Positions 1 through 9,815 of a stretch of 64,000 nt of DNA are shown in pieces. Positions within the stretch are counted from its first letter, which is position 1. Every line of letters begins with the position of its first letter. The position numbers and the translations under genes are program-made. Origin of the DNA: an uncultured Alsobacter sp. (lineage in GTDB: Bacteria; Pseudomonadota; Alphaproteobacteria; Rhizobiales; Beijerinckiaceae); NCBI RefSeq assembly GCF_945952055.1, contig NZ_CAMFHB010000030.1, positions 1 to 64,000 of the forward strand. The letters are read 5' to 3'. The notes beneath the pieces are model-generated. The model had not been told where the DNA came from. It saw only the letters and a list, made by a program, of their open reading frames with translations, and did not search any database.

Positions 1-3000
1 GGGCGGAACCGGCGGATCCTTCCGGCGTGCGGGGACGCGGGGTCGGGGCGGCCGTCGGTTCGGGCGCGGGACGCGCCGGCTCTGGCTGACGCTGGGCGGG
101 AGCCGGGGGCGCCTGAGGCTCGGGCGCACGCGGCGCCGGGTCCGCCGGGCGGGGCGCGGGTTCACGCGCGGCCGGGGGAGGGGGCACGTTCACCCGCGGC
201 AACGCGGGCTCGGAGCGCCGCTCCGGTCCGGCATTGGCGACGCGCGCCACCGGCTGCTCCATCTCCGCGCGGGACACGTCGAGGCCACCGTCCGACCGAC
301 GGACGAGCGAGGAGAGCTCGTTGAGTGCCTTGATCTGGTCGGCGACGACACGACGCATGGCCGCGGTCGACTCCTGCGTCTCCCGCGGGATGTCGAGGAC
401 GCCACGGCGCAGCTCGTTGCGGGTGGCGTCCAGTTCGGCCTGGACCTGCGCGGTCAGGGTGCGCATCTCGTCGGCCGTCTGCCGGAAGCGCTCGGTGGCG
501 CTGCCCATCGCGCCGCCCATGTCGGCCATGAGCTGCTCGAAGGCGGCGCGCAGGGTGTAGGCGGTGCGTTCGCGCTCCTTGCCCGTCGAGGTCCGCATGG
601 CCTCGAACTGCTCGGCGAGCGTGGCGACGCTCGCCCGGGTCGTCTCGGCGATCGCATCGCTGACGGTCCGTGCCCGGCCTTCGGCGGCCTGCAGCGAATC
701 CTCGACGAGGGCGGTGAAGGACCGCGTGATCGTCTCGACGTCGTCCGTCCGCGACTGGATGTCGTTGAGCATCTCCTCCAGGCTGGTCCGACGCGCCGAG
801 ATCGCCGTGCTGACGCGCTCCTCGACGGTCTCGAGCGCCTGCGTGGCCTCGGCCATGACACGGGCGTGCTCCTGGCTCGATCCCGCCACCGAGCGCGCCT
901 GCTCGTCGAGCCGGTGGAAGATGCTGGCCGCGTCGCGCAGCGCACCGTTCGACAGGGCCCTGAGCGTCTCGATCTGCTTGCCGGCCGTGGCCGCGGTGGT
1001 CCGGGTCTCCTCGACGATCGCGGCGAAGGCTTCCTGCATCGACAGGAGGCGATGGCCCAGGTCGGTTTCGAGCTGGCCCAGGTTGTTGCCGGCGCCCGCG
1101 ATGGCCGTTTCCAGCTCGCGGTTGGTCTCGGCGATCCGCGCGAGGGTTCCGCCGAGCTCCTGGCGCAGGCGATCGCCCGTCGACAGGAGGCGTGCCACCG
1201 ACAGCGCGGCGCCTTCGTCGACCGCGGCCCGCAGGTTCGACGCCGACTCCTCCACCGTGCTCGCCAGCGCATCGCTGCGCTCGCGCAGCATCGCCACGAT
1301 CGAGCTCGACCGCTCGTCGAGGTTCTGCAGCGCCGCGTCGCCGGCCTGGGCGAGGGCGGAGGCGGTCTGCTGGCCGACGCTCTCGATGCGCTCGGCGGCG
1401 GTCCGTCCCTGGTCGGCGAGCGTCATCAGCAGGCGCTGGCCACGCTCCTCGAAGATCTTGCGCAGGGTCTCGGACTGCTGGCCGAAGGCCGACGCCACGA
1501 CCTGGGTGCCGCTGGACAGGACCTCGCTGATCTCCGCCGTGCGGCGGGCAAGGGCGTCGCCGGCGACGGCCGCATGGCGCGACAGCGCGTCGGTGATCGC
1601 ACCGCCATTGCGGGCGAGGAGCTCGGCCGCCTCGGCACCGCGCTGGGTGATCGTCTCGGCCACCGTCGTGCCCTGCTGGGCGATGCTGTCCGCGATCGCG
1701 GTGCCATGCTGAGCGATCGTGTCCGCGACCGCCGTGCTGCGGTCCTCGATGGTCTGCGCGATCCCCTCGGCCTGGCGGGCGATGCGGTCGACCGCGTCCG
1801 CGCTGCGGGACTCGATGGTGCCGGCGACCTCGTTGACGTGGCGGGCCAGCAGCTGGGCGGACGCCGCGCTGCTCTTCTCGATGGTCCCGGCCGCGTCGCT
1901 GACGTGGCGGGCGAGGAGCTGGGCGGACGCCGCGCTGCTCTTCTCGATGGTTCCGGCGGCGTCGCCGACGTGGCGGGCGAGCAGCTCGGCCGACGCCGTG
2001 CTGGTGCTCTCGATGGTGCCGGCCGCTTCCCGGGCCTGCTGGGCGAGGCGCTCGGCGGCCTCGGTGCTGCGGGCCTCGATCGTCTCGGCCAGCTCGCTGC
2101 TGTGGCGGGCGATGAGCTCGGCGGCCGTGGCCGTGCGGCTCTCGATCGTCGTCGCCAGCTCCGTGCCGTGCCGGGCCAGGAGTTCGGCTGCGGCGGCGGC
2201 ACGCTCGTCGAAGGTCTGGGTGAGCTCGCTGCCACGGCGCGCGATGAGTTCGGCGGCGGCGCTGCTGCGCTCCTCGATGGCGCTGGTGATCTCGCCACCG
2301 CGGCGGACGATCTCGTCGACCATGCGCGGTCCGCGGTCGGCGATGAGCGCCTCCAGCATCTGGCCGTTCTGCTCGTAGACCGTGCGCAGGGTGATCGTTC
2401 CGGCTTCGAGCCGCTCGGCGGCGCCATTGCCGTGGTGCGCGATGTCCTGCACCAGGCGTTCGCCCTTCTCCTCGAACAGCGTGGCCAGGGCCCGCGTCTG
2501 GTCGGTGAAGGCGGCGCCGACGGCGCGCGTTCCGGCCTCCAGGGTCGTGGTGAGGCTCTTGGTCGAGGTGTTGAGCAGTTCGCCCAGTTCGGCGGTGCGG
2601 TCGCCGAGGGCGGCGGCCACGGAACCGGCGCCGCTCGACAGGGCATCGGCCAGCGCGCGGGCGCGCTCGTCGAGCGTGGCGCTGACGCTGTCGAGGCGGT
2701 TGACGACGCGTTCCTCGAACCGCGTGACGCGGCCGTCGAGGGTCTCGGCGATGGCCACGGCCTGGTTGCCCAGGGTGGCGTTGATCTCCTCGGCCTTGGT
2801 CGACAGCAGGCGGCCCAGCGCCTCGGTGCGATCGCCGATGCTGCGCTCGACCTCCGCGACCTTGGTCTCGAGGGCGGTGGAGAGCTGCTTGCCGCCGCTG
2901 CCCAGGAGCTGCGCGAGCTCGAGCGTGCGGGAGGCCAGGGTCTCGGTGAGCGTCCGCGCCCGGGCGTCGAGGCCCTGGTCGATGCGCACGAAGATGGCGT

Positions 3001-6000
3001 CGAGGGTGCGGGCGATCTGCTCGCTCTGCTTGAGGGAGCGGGTCTCGAACCCGGTGACGTGCTGCTCGATGGCTTGCGCGGCGGCCTGCGAGCGCTCGCC
3101 GATGCGGGTGGCGAGGGTCTCGCCGCCGTCGCCGATAAGGGTCTCGAGCTGGCCGAGACGGTTCTCGACCGTCTGCGTGAAGGTGTGGGTGCCCGACGTG
3201 ATCCGCTCCACGAGGTCGCCGCCGCGGCCCAGGACCGCCTCCTCGAAGGCCTCGAGCCGGGAGGTGAGGGACGTCGTGATGTCCGCGCCGCGTCCCAGGA
3301 CGCGGTTCTCGAACTCGGCCATGGCACCGTCGAACGACTCGCCGAGGCGGGTCGTGCCGCGGTCGACGCTCGTCTCGAACAGGCCGACGCGTTCGGCGAT
3401 GACCTGCTCGAGCTTTCCGGTCCGCTCGTCGATGACGCCGGCGAGGGCGTCCGTGCGCGAGGCGATGGCGTCCTGGAAGCCGGAGACCTTGCCGTCGAGC
3501 GCGGCCGCGATGGAGCCCGTGCGGGTGGTGAGGACCTCGTCGAGGCGCACGGCGTGCCCCTCGATGACCTGCCCGAGGGAGGTCGACCGGTCGCTCATCA
3601 GCGTGTCGATGCGCTTCGCCTGCTCGGCGATGGCCTGCTCGAAGGCGGCCAGGCGCTCGGCGAGCGCCTGTTCCATGGCGCCGCCACGCTGCAGCACGAT
3701 CTGCTCGAAGGCGTCCATGCGCCCGGCGATCGCCCGTTCGAGGTTGCCGCCGCGGGTGAGCACGGTGTCCTCGAAGCTCGACAGGGTGCCCGAGAGCAGG
3801 CTCCCGAGTTCGGTCCCGCGGGTCTGCACCGTGTCGGTGAGCTGCTCGACGTTGCTGCGCAGCGCCTCGTTGATCTGCAGGCTCTTCGAGGCGATCGACT
3901 CGAGGGCCTCGCGGACGACGGTCGACAGGCCCGACTGCACCGCGCCGGCATGGTCGGACAGGGCCTTGCGGCTCTCCTCGGTGCTTCCGGCGAGCGAAAC
4001 GACCAGCGAGCGGCCCGCCTCGGCGAACGCGTCGCGGCTGGTGGTCGTGTGGGTCTCGAGCGCGGAGGCGAGCTGGCGGGCGCTCTCGTCGAAGGCGCGG
4101 GTGGTCTGCGCCGTCTGGCCGGCCAGGGCCTCGATGACCTCGCGGCTGACCGACGACATGGCGTCGCGGGCCTCGGAGGCGCGGGCGTCGAACACGTCGC
4201 CCACCGAGCGCAGGCTGGCGTCGAAGGTCTTGGTGGCGTCCTCGGTGCGGGCCGCCAGCAGGTCGGCGATGCCGCGCGAGGTGGCCTCGAAGGTCGCGGT
4301 GGCTTCCGCCGTGCGGGTGCCGAGCGCCTCGACGGCGGTGGCGGCGGCGGTCTCGATCAGGCCGCGCGTGCCTTCGACGCGCTCGCCGATGAGCGCGGCG
4401 ATGCGCTCGCCGATGGTCGACAGGCCACTCTCGAGTTCGCGGCTCTGCGTGGACAGGGTGGACTGGAGCTTCTCCCCGGTCTCGCCGAGCCGTGAGGCGA
4501 GGTCGTCGCCGCGGGTACTGATGGTCTCGGCAATACGCTGGCCGGTCTCCTCGATCGAACGGGACACGAAGGACCCGCGCTCGCCGAGATCGGCGGCGAG
4601 AGCCTCGCCGGTGGCCTTCAGGGTGTCGTTGACCTCCATGGCGCGGCTGGCGATCGCCTCGGCGACGCCGGCGCCGGTCTCGGCGATCACGCGGGTGACG
4701 CGCTCGGAGCCTTCGTTGAGGTTGGTGGTGAGGATCTGGCTGGTGCGGTCGAGCGTCTCGCCCACCTGCCGGCCGCGGCTCGCGATCTCCTCGGCCAGCG
4801 ACACGCCGGTGCGGGTGAGCAGGTCGCTGATCTCCTGGGCCTTGCCGCCGAGCGTCTGGGTGACGCCTTCGGTCGCCTCGCCCAGGCGCTTGCTGACGTC
4901 GTCGCTCGTCGTGGTCAGGCGCTCGATGAGCTGGCCGCCGCGGGCGTTGATGCCGTCGATCATCTGGTCGCCGGTGCGGGTGAGGGCACCGGTGATCTCC
5001 GACGACTTGTCGCCGAGCTGCTGGGTCACGCGCTCGCCGGCCTGGCCCACCGCCTCGGCGATGCGCACCGACGCGGCGTTCAGGTCCTCGCGCAGGCTCT
5101 CGTGGGAGCCGACGATGGAGCTGCGCACACGCTCGGCGTTGGCCAGGATGGCTTCGCGCTGGGTGACGAGCTCGTCGATGAGGGCCCTGATCCGGATCTC
5201 GTTCTCGCCATAGGCGCGTTCGAGCGTCGCGATCTCCGAGTGCACGAGCGTCTCGAGCTCGCCGGCGCGGGCCAGCGCGCGCTCGATGCCGTCGCCCATC
5301 GCCGCGACCTCGCGGCGGATGGCCTGCGACAGGCTGACGACACCGTCGGTGCCGGCCGTCTCCGGCTCCGCCAGGCGCAGCGCGACCTGGGTCATGGACC
5401 GCGCCACCATCCGCATTTCCTGGGCGCGCACGAACAGCGCCGCCAGGACGTACATGCCGACCACGGGCACCAGGATGGCGAACAGGATGAGCGCCGCGTC
5501 GGGGGTCAGGAGCTGCGCCACCGGGTCGGCGGGCGACAGGGACAGGCCACCACGGGTGACGGCATAGGCCGCACAGGCGCCGATCCACAGGATGGAGCCG
5601 AGCGTCGCATAGACGAAGGGGCGGCGCGACGGACGGGCGCTGAGCGCCTGCAGGATCTCGCCCACGGCCCTGCGATCGTCGTTGGCCGGACGGCCGGGGG
5701 AGGGACGGCGGGGTTCGGGGGCCGAATCGCGGCTCGAGGGACGGGCGCGCTCGCGGTCCCGGGGCTTCTCGACCTTCACTTCGCCGAAGATGGCCGCGTC
5801 GTCGACCTCGGGGAGGCGCGGGCCGCGCTCGTCCTGGGCCGCGCCGACATCCGCGCCGGCCGTCTCGGCCTTCTGCTTGTCGGGCGTGGATCCTTCGGGA
5901 CGACTTCCGTCAGACCTGGCCTGGTCAGGCTTGGCTGTGTCGGACTTGCCCGTTGGCGAGACCTCGGTCAGGTTCAAGGCTTCCTGAATCGCCGACAGCG

Positions 6001-6040
6001 CCGCTTCCGTCGGGTCCGTGATCTTGCTTTGCGTCGCCAT
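1..6040 (-). CDS. Giant membrane-anchored coiled-coil protein, Growth Pole Ring (GPR)-like; 3' end outside window
   Basis: The frame is open from the ATG at 6040 to the window edge (2013 codons, no stop), so the C-terminus is missing. After a polar N-terminal stretch of about 140 residues there are two hydrophobic segments near residues 142-161 and 181-204. A very long alanine/glutamate/arginine-rich helical region follows, with 11/22-residue periodicity of the apolipoprotein A1/A4/E type (units such as AGTIEKSSAASAQLLARHV). The last visible part is proline/arginine-rich. This architecture and size match GPR of Agrobacterium tumefaciens (about 2100 residues, two N-terminal TM segments, apolipoprotein-like repeats), which forms a ring at the growing pole and is needed for polar growth and rod shape. 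Assignment rests on architecture and composition, not alignment. Any long coiled-coil membrane protein with similar repeats is an alternative. Confidence 0.8.
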   Translation of the reverse strand, partial: MATQSKITDPTEAALSAIQEALNLTEVSPTGKSDTAKPDQARSDGSRPEGSTPDKQKAETAGADVGAAQDERGPRLPEVDDAAIFGEVKVEKPRDRERARPSSRDSAPEPRRPSPGRPANDDRRAVGEILQALSARPSRRPFVYATLGSILWIGACAAYAVTRGGLSLSPADPVAQLLTPDAALILFAILVPVVGMYVLAALFVRAQEMRMVARSMTQVALRLAEPETAGTDGVVSLSQAIRREVAAMGDGIERALARAGELETLVHSEIATLERAYGENEIRIRALIDELVTQREAILANAERVRSSIVGSHESLREDLNAASVRIAEAVGQAGERVTQQLGDKSSEITGALTRTGDQMIDGINARGGQLIERLTTTSDDVSKRLGEATEGVTQTLGGKAQEISDLLTRTGVSLAEEIASRGRQVGETLDRTSQILTTNLNEGSERVTRVIAETGAGVAEAIASRAMEVNDTLKATGEALAADLGERGSFVSRSIEETGQRIAETISTRGDDLASRLGETGEKLQSTLSTQSRELESGLSTIGERIAALIGERVEGTRGLIETAAATAVEALGTRTAEATATFEATSRGIADLLAARTEDATKTFDASLRSVGDVFDARASEARDAMSSVSREVIEALAGQTAQTTRAFDESARQLASALETHTTTSRDAFAEAGRSLVVSLAGSTEESRKALSDHAGAVQSGLSTVVREALESIASKSLQINEALRSNVEQLTDTVQTRGTELGSLLSGTLSSFEDTVLTRGGNLERAIAGRMDAFEQIVLQRGGAMEQALAERLAAFEQAIAEQAKRIDTLMSDRSTSLGQVIEGHAVRLDEVLTTRTGSIAAALDGKVSGFQDAIASRTDALAGVIDERTGKLEQVIAERVGLFETSVDRGTTRLGESFDGAMAEFENRVLGRGADITTSLTSRLEAFEEAVLGRGGDLVERITSGTHTFTQTVENRLGQLETLIGDGGETLATRIGERSQAAAQAIEQHVTGFETRSLKQSEQIARTLDAIFVRIDQGLDARARTLTETLASRTLELAQLLGSGGKQLSTALETKVAEVERSIGDRTEALGRLLSTKAEEINATLGNQAVAIAETLDGRVTRFEERVVNRLDSVSATLDERARALADALSSGAGSVAAALGDRTAELGELLNTSTKSLTTTLEAGTRAVGAAFTDQTRALATLFEEKGERLVQDIAHHGNGAAERLEAGTITLRTVYEQNGQMLEALIADRGPRMVDEIVRRGGEITSAIEERSSAAAELIARRGSELTQTFDERAAAAAELLARHGTELATTIESRTATAAELIARHSSELAETIEARSTEAAERLAQQAREAAGTIESTSTASAELLARHVGDAAGTIEKSSAASAQLLARHVSDAAGTIEKSSAASAQLLARHVNEVAGTIESRSADAVDRIARQAEGIAQTIEDRSTAVADTIAQHGTAIADSIAQQGTTVAETITQRGAEAAELLARNGGAITDALSRHAAVAGDALARRTAEISEVLSSGTQVVASAFGQQSETLRKIFEERGQRLLMTLADQGRTAAERIESVGQQTASALAQAGDAALQNLDERSSSIVAMLRERSDALASTVEESASNLRAAVDEGAALSVARLLSTGDRLRQELGGTLARIAETNRELETAIAGAGNNLGQLETDLGHRLLSMQEAFAAIVEETRTTAATAGKQIETLRALSNGALRDAASIFHRLDEQARSVAGSSQEHARVMAEATQALETVEERVSTAISARRTSLEEMLNDIQSRTDDVETITRSFTALVEDSLQAAEGRARTVSDAIAETTRASVATLAEQFEAMRTSTGKERERTAYTLRAAFEQLMADMGGAMGSATERFRQTADEMRTLTAQVQAELDATRNELRRGVLDIPRETQESTAAMRRVVADQIKALNELSSLVRRSDGGLDVSRAEMEQPVARVANAGPERRSEPALPRVNVPPPPAAREPAPRPADPAPRAPEPQAPPAPAQRQPEPARPAPEPTAAPTPRPRTPEGSAGSA
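1851..2048 (-). repeat. In-frame 66-bp tandem repeats within the GPR-like gene
   Basis: Units starting at 1851, 1917 and 1983 repeat with an exact 66-bp period. The first two are nearly identical at nucleotide level and the third is diverged. Each unit encodes 22 residues (core GTIEKSSAASAQLLARHV), twice the 11-residue amphipathic-helix unit. Weaker copies extend on both sides. This is a coding repeat, not a CRISPR array, because there are no unique spacers. Confidence 0.85.
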
Positions 6041-6466
6041 GAGGTCGCCTCGCCTTTACGCTTTACACGGTCCGCACCGCCAACCGCTCGACCTGGAAAG
6101 GCACGACACGGCGGGGGCCTCGGGCGGACTCTTCAGATCGTAGTCCGAACTGATTAACCAAGCTGCAGTGTAGACGGGGGTCCCTGCGATGAAAACCCGC
6201 GCCCGGGGACCGTTATGAAACGTCGTTAACGGCTCATATACCATTGACAAAGATCGCTACCCCCAAAGCTGCGATTGCACCCTCGCGTGGGGGCATGTCC
6301 TAATGATTGTGGGACAAAAGCGTCACGATCATGTTCATGAGGGCAAGGTCGTACGTCGGATGACGGCCTATCGCCGCCGATCTGGCCTTTTCCCTGGCCC
6401 ATCTCTTGCATCAAGGGTTGGCCAGGCGCAGTGTTGGTCCGGATGTCGTGCCGGACCGGGAGCGAC
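6041..6466. other. 426-bp divergent intergenic region (GPR-like / Hpt)
   Basis: The region separates the divergent GPR-like and Hpt genes and must hold both promoters. It is AT-richer than its flanks and carries a CGTTAACG palindrome at 6224-6231 and a TTGACA hexamer at 6244-6249. I do not see a convincing paired -10, a full TTAA-N7-TTAA box, an RNA gene or a terminator. Confidence 0.5.
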
Positions 6467-6877
6467 ATGTTCATGCTTGGCACATATGAGGGCAACGACC
6501 TGACGGGCATCGGCACCAGCAACGATCGCCCCGATGTCCTCGACATCGATCACCTGATGGCCCAGGCCCTCCACGACGCGGACCTCGCGCGGGAGGTGCT
6601 CGCGATGTTCCTGGAGCAGTCGGGCGACATGTTGCGCATCGTCCGCGAGGCCGGGGGTGCCATGGATCGGCGCAATGCCGCGCACCGCCTCAAGGGCTCG
6701 GCCCGGGCGGTCGGCGCGTTCCGGGTCGCGGCCGCCTCCGAGTCGCTGGAATTCCTGCCGGAGGACGCCGACGAACCGAGCCTGCTCGACCGCATCGCGG
6801 CCCTGCATGCCAGCGTCGCCGAGGCGCGCTCGGCCATCGCCGCGCGGCTCGCCGGCGCGGACGCGCGCGGCCTTTGA
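6467..6877 (+). CDS. Hpt (histidine phosphotransfer) domain protein
   Basis: A 136-residue protein containing the Hpt signature HRLKGSA at residues 73-79, with His73 the probable phosphoacceptor, in a helical bundle. Hpt proteins relay phosphate between response-regulator receiver domains in multistep phosphorelays. No kinase or receiver is encoded next to it, so its partners are unknown. The ATG at 6467 is chosen because GGGAG lies about 6 bases upstream; a GTG at 6431 and an ATG at 6443 are in frame but less well placed. It is divergent from the GPR-like gene. It is too short and lacks the extra domain expected of ChpT, so it should not be taken as that protein. Confidence 0.85.
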   Translation: MFMLGTYEGNDLTGIGTSNDRPDVLDIDHLMAQALHDADLAREVLAMFLEQSGDMLRIVREAGGAMDRRNAAHRLKGSARAVGAFRVAAASESLEFLPEDADEPSLLDRIAALHASVAEARSAIAARLAGADARGL

Positions 6878-7291
<414 letters not shown>

Positions 7292-7413
7292 GACCTCCCC
7301 CTCGAAATCGCCGGATCTCCCCCGCAAGAGCGTCATGCATTCGCGTTGACTTCGCGCAACGCGGAGCCGCGGGTTTGCGCTAAGGTGGAGATCCTCACAG
7401 CAGGAGATCTCCC

Positions 7414-7839
7414 ATGTTCAAGCAGATTCTCGTCCCCGTCGACCTCGCCGAGGTCGAAGTGGCCCGCCCCGCCATCGACAAGGCGGTCGCGCTCGCCGGC
7501 ATTACGGGCGCGAAGCTTCAGCTCGTCTATGTGCGCTCGATCCTGCCGGTCACCTTCATGGAATACGTGCCCCCGTCCTTCGACGAGGAGCAGCAGGGGC
7601 AGTGCGAGAAGGAACTGCGGGACGTCGCGGCGACCGTGCAGATGCCGGCCGAAAAGGTGGGCACGGCGGTGCGCATGGGCTCCGTCTACAACGAGGTCCT
7701 CGCCGAGGCGACCCGCGTTGGCGCCGACCTGATCGTGGTCGGTTCGCACCATCCGAGCATGTCGACCTATCTGCTCGGCTCCAATGCCTCCACCATCGTG
7801 CGGCACGCGGAGTGCTCGGTCCTGGTCGTGCGCCAGTAG
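7414..7839 (+). CDS. Universal stress protein, UspA family
   Basis: A single Usp domain of 141 residues. It begins with the typical FKQILVPVD strand and ends with a nucleotide-binding loop of the form GSHHPSMSTYLLGSNAS followed by the VLVVR strand. These features suggest an ATP-binding Usp, a cytoplasmic stress-response protein whose exact role varies. AGGAG at 7402-7406 supports the ATG at 7414. It is convergent with the next gene, with only 5 bases between the stops. Confidence 0.93.
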   Translation: MFKQILVPVDLAEVEVARPAIDKAVALAGITGAKLQLVYVRSILPVTFMEYVPPSFDEEQQGQCEKELRDVAATVQMPAEKVGTAVRMGSVYNEVLAEATRVGADLIVVGSHHPSMSTYLLGSNASTIVRHAECSVLVVRQ

Positions 7840-7844
7840 ACCTT

Positions 7845-8453
7845 TCAGCCCGACGGCGGCAGAACCGCTTCGGGAAGCCGGTCGGGCGCGAAGGCGCCCG
7901 GCCGGTTTTTCGTTATCATCGCATGGGCTTGCCAAACGAAGGGCAGAAGGAACATCAACGCGATGGCCGCCAGCGGCCAGGACCCCCGCCACAGGGCCCA
8001 GACGGCCGCGCCGGCGAAGATCGCGAGCATGGCGATCCCGCCGACCGCGCTCGCCGCCCAGACCGGCGCGGGCTGGCCCGTCCGGCAGATCAGGCCCGGG
8101 TTGGCACGGCCGCAGCGCGTGACGAGTTCCGCGAGCAGCAACCGGTAGGCGGCGTCCTGCCGCTCGACCTCGACATAGGTCTTCCAGGACAGGTTCGACA
8201 CGGCGACCGTCCGGCCGTCGGACAGGACGAGGACGGCCCGGTAACCCTGCGACGTGACGTTTGCCGGACGGTAGGTCAGGCGGATCGTGGCGACCTTGCC
8301 GTAGGCGATCCGCAGCGCCTTGCGACCGTTTTCGACGACGAAGGCGTCCGGTTCGAGGCGCCAGGTCACCTCGTGGCTGAACGGTCGCGGCCGCTGTGCA
8401 TAGCGGACCACGTGGTCGTCGGCATCCGCCGTCAGGGTGAGGTCGTCGGTCAT
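7845..8453 (-). CDS. Hypothetical inner-membrane protein with two C-terminal TM segments
   Basis: A 202-residue protein of no family I can name. The first 125 residues look like a soluble beta-rich domain (alternating hydrophobic strands, sequence around WRLEPDAFVV). Two TM helices follow near residues 131-154 and 158-175, then a short polar tail. It lies 39 bases downstream of an MFS transporter gene on the same strand, so the two may be co-transcribed, but no functional link can be read from the sequence. Confidence 0.75.
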   Translation of the reverse strand: MTDDLTLTADADDHVVRYAQRPRPFSHEVTWRLEPDAFVVENGRKALRIAYGKVATIRLTYRPANVTSQGYRAVLVLSDGRTVAVSNLSWKTYVEVERQDAAYRLLLAELVTRCGRANPGLICRTGQPAPVWAASAVGGIAMLAIFAGAAVWALWRGSWPLAAIALMFLLPFVWQAHAMITKNRPGAFAPDRLPEAVLPPSG

Positions 8454-8492
8454 GCCCGCTGTATGGGGCCGCTCCGGCGCGCGGACAAGGGC

Positions 8493-9752
8493 TCAGGGGT
8501 TGCGCGGATCGCCGGGCGTGACGCGCAACCTCATGAGACGCGCGATCTCGACCATCGACAGGACGCCGGCCAGTCCGATAGCCGCCAGGACGAGAAGCGA
8601 CGCGCGGGCGCCGACCGTTTCCAGCATCCAGGCGAACACGAAGGGGGCGAGGGCCCCCAGCACGAGGCGGGCCGAGGAGAGCCGACCCAGTCTCGCGCCG
8701 TAGCCGTGCCGCCCGAACAGGGCGAGCGGCAGCGTGCCCTGCACGATGCTGCGCAGGCCCGACCCGAAGCCCAGCGCCATGGCGAAGACGATCGCCCAGC
8801 CCACCATGCCACCCGAGAAGGCGAGCACGATCACCGCCACCGGCAGCAGGGCGGTCGCGATGAAGGTGGGGACCATGGGGCCGTGGCCGCGGGCGACGAA
8901 CACCGTCATGAGCCGGATGAGGACCTGGCTCGGGCCGAAGAGCGTCGAGACGAGGACGGCGCTCTCGCCGAGGCCGACCTGGTGAAGCAGCGGCACCAGC
9001 TGGGCCAGCGTGGCGGAGAGCACGAAGCCCGCCAGGGAGAAGTTCGCGGCCAGCAGGAGCATGCCGCGCGTCTGCAGGCCGGGCGGCAGCACCGGGTCCT
9101 CCGGCCGTTCCACGACCGGCGCCGCGGTACCGCCTTGCGGGGCGGCCGGCGCCTTCGGGGCGCGGTCGGGGAGGGCGCGGACCAGCAGGGCATGCAGTGG
9201 GCCGCAGACGAGGACGTTCAGCGCGGCGTAGACCATCCACGTGCCGCGCCAGCCCAGGGCATCGCCCAGCCCCGTGGTGATGGGCCAGAACAGGCTGGAC
9301 GCGAAGCCGGCGATGAGCGTGAGCTGCGTGATGCGCCGGCTGCTGTCGGACCGCGCGACCTGCACCAGGCAGGCGAAGCCTGCGTCATACTGGGACATGG
9401 TCCCGGCGACCTGTCCCAGCACGAGACCGGCGACGAAGATGATGGGGCCGCCGGACGCGGCGACCGCGTGAGCGATGCCCACCAGGATCGAGCCCGCCGC
9501 CAGAACCATCGGCGCGCCGAAGCGGTCGACGAGGCGCCCCGCCCAGGGAGCGGCCGCGCCGCCCGCCAGAAGGGCCGCCGAGAACGCCGCGAAGGTCCAC
9601 GTGACCGGCCAGCCGAAATCGCTCGCCATCCGCGAGGCCAGCACGCCGAAGCTGTAGTAGTTGGTGCCGTAGCTGATGGAGAGCGTGACGCCCAGGACGA
9701 GCACGACCGCGAGCGGCGACAGGCGGGGTGAGGGCGGCTGGAGCGGCGTCAC
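8493..9752 (-). CDS. Major facilitator superfamily (MFS) transporter
   Basis: A 419-residue polytopic protein with about 12 hydrophobic segments in two halves separated by a proline/alanine-rich central loop around residues 205-230, as in MFS carriers. A loop motif WAGRLVDRFGAP after the second TM segment matches the MFS motif A region (GxLxDRxG). The substrate cannot be deduced; the closest style is the monocarboxylate/oxalate-formate group. The start is GTG at 9752. It probably forms a unit with the downstream two-TM protein. Confidence 0.88.
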   Translation of the reverse strand: MTPLQPPSPRLSPLAVVLVLGVTLSISYGTNYYSFGVLASRMASDFGWPVTWTFAAFSAALLAGGAAAPWAGRLVDRFGAPMVLAAGSILVGIAHAVAASGGPIIFVAGLVLGQVAGTMSQYDAGFACLVQVARSDSSRRITQLTLIAGFASSLFWPITTGLGDALGWRGTWMVYAALNVLVCGPLHALLVRALPDRAPKAPAAPQGGTAAPVVERPEDPVLPPGLQTRGMLLLAANFSLAGFVLSATLAQLVPLLHQVGLGESAVLVSTLFGPSQVLIRLMTVFVARGHGPMVPTFIATALLPVAVIVLAFSGGMVGWAIVFAMALGFGSGLRSIVQGTLPLALFGRHGYGARLGRLSSARLVLGALAPFVFAWMLETVGARASLLVLAAIGLAGVLSMVEIARLMRLRVTPGDPRNP

Positions 9753-9815
9753 GGCGGGCTTTTCGGAACGACGGCAGGAGGGCGTGCGACTCGGCGCGAT
9801 CCGGCGCCCGGTTCC

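Noticed and set aside
1785-2250. Regular 66-bp repeats as a possible CRISPR array
   Set aside because: The repeats are contiguous, in frame and degenerate by codon, with no unique spacers or cas genes. They encode a coiled-coil repeat.
162-5588. An 1808-codon open frame on the minus strand, and long plus-strand frames at 866-4495 and 2382-5213
   Set aside because: They overlap the GPR-like gene in other frames. Their translations are arginine/histidine/glycine-rich without helical repeats or TM logic, typical of shadows in very GC-rich DNA.
6041-6466. CtrA box upstream of the GPR-like gene
   Set aside because: Several TTAAC elements occur but none forms TTAA-N7-TTAA on either strand; scattered half-sites are expected by chance in an AT-richer spacer.
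6475-6490. TGGCAC within the Hpt gene start as a sigma-54 promoter
   Set aside because: No -12 element follows and the site is inside the coding sequence.
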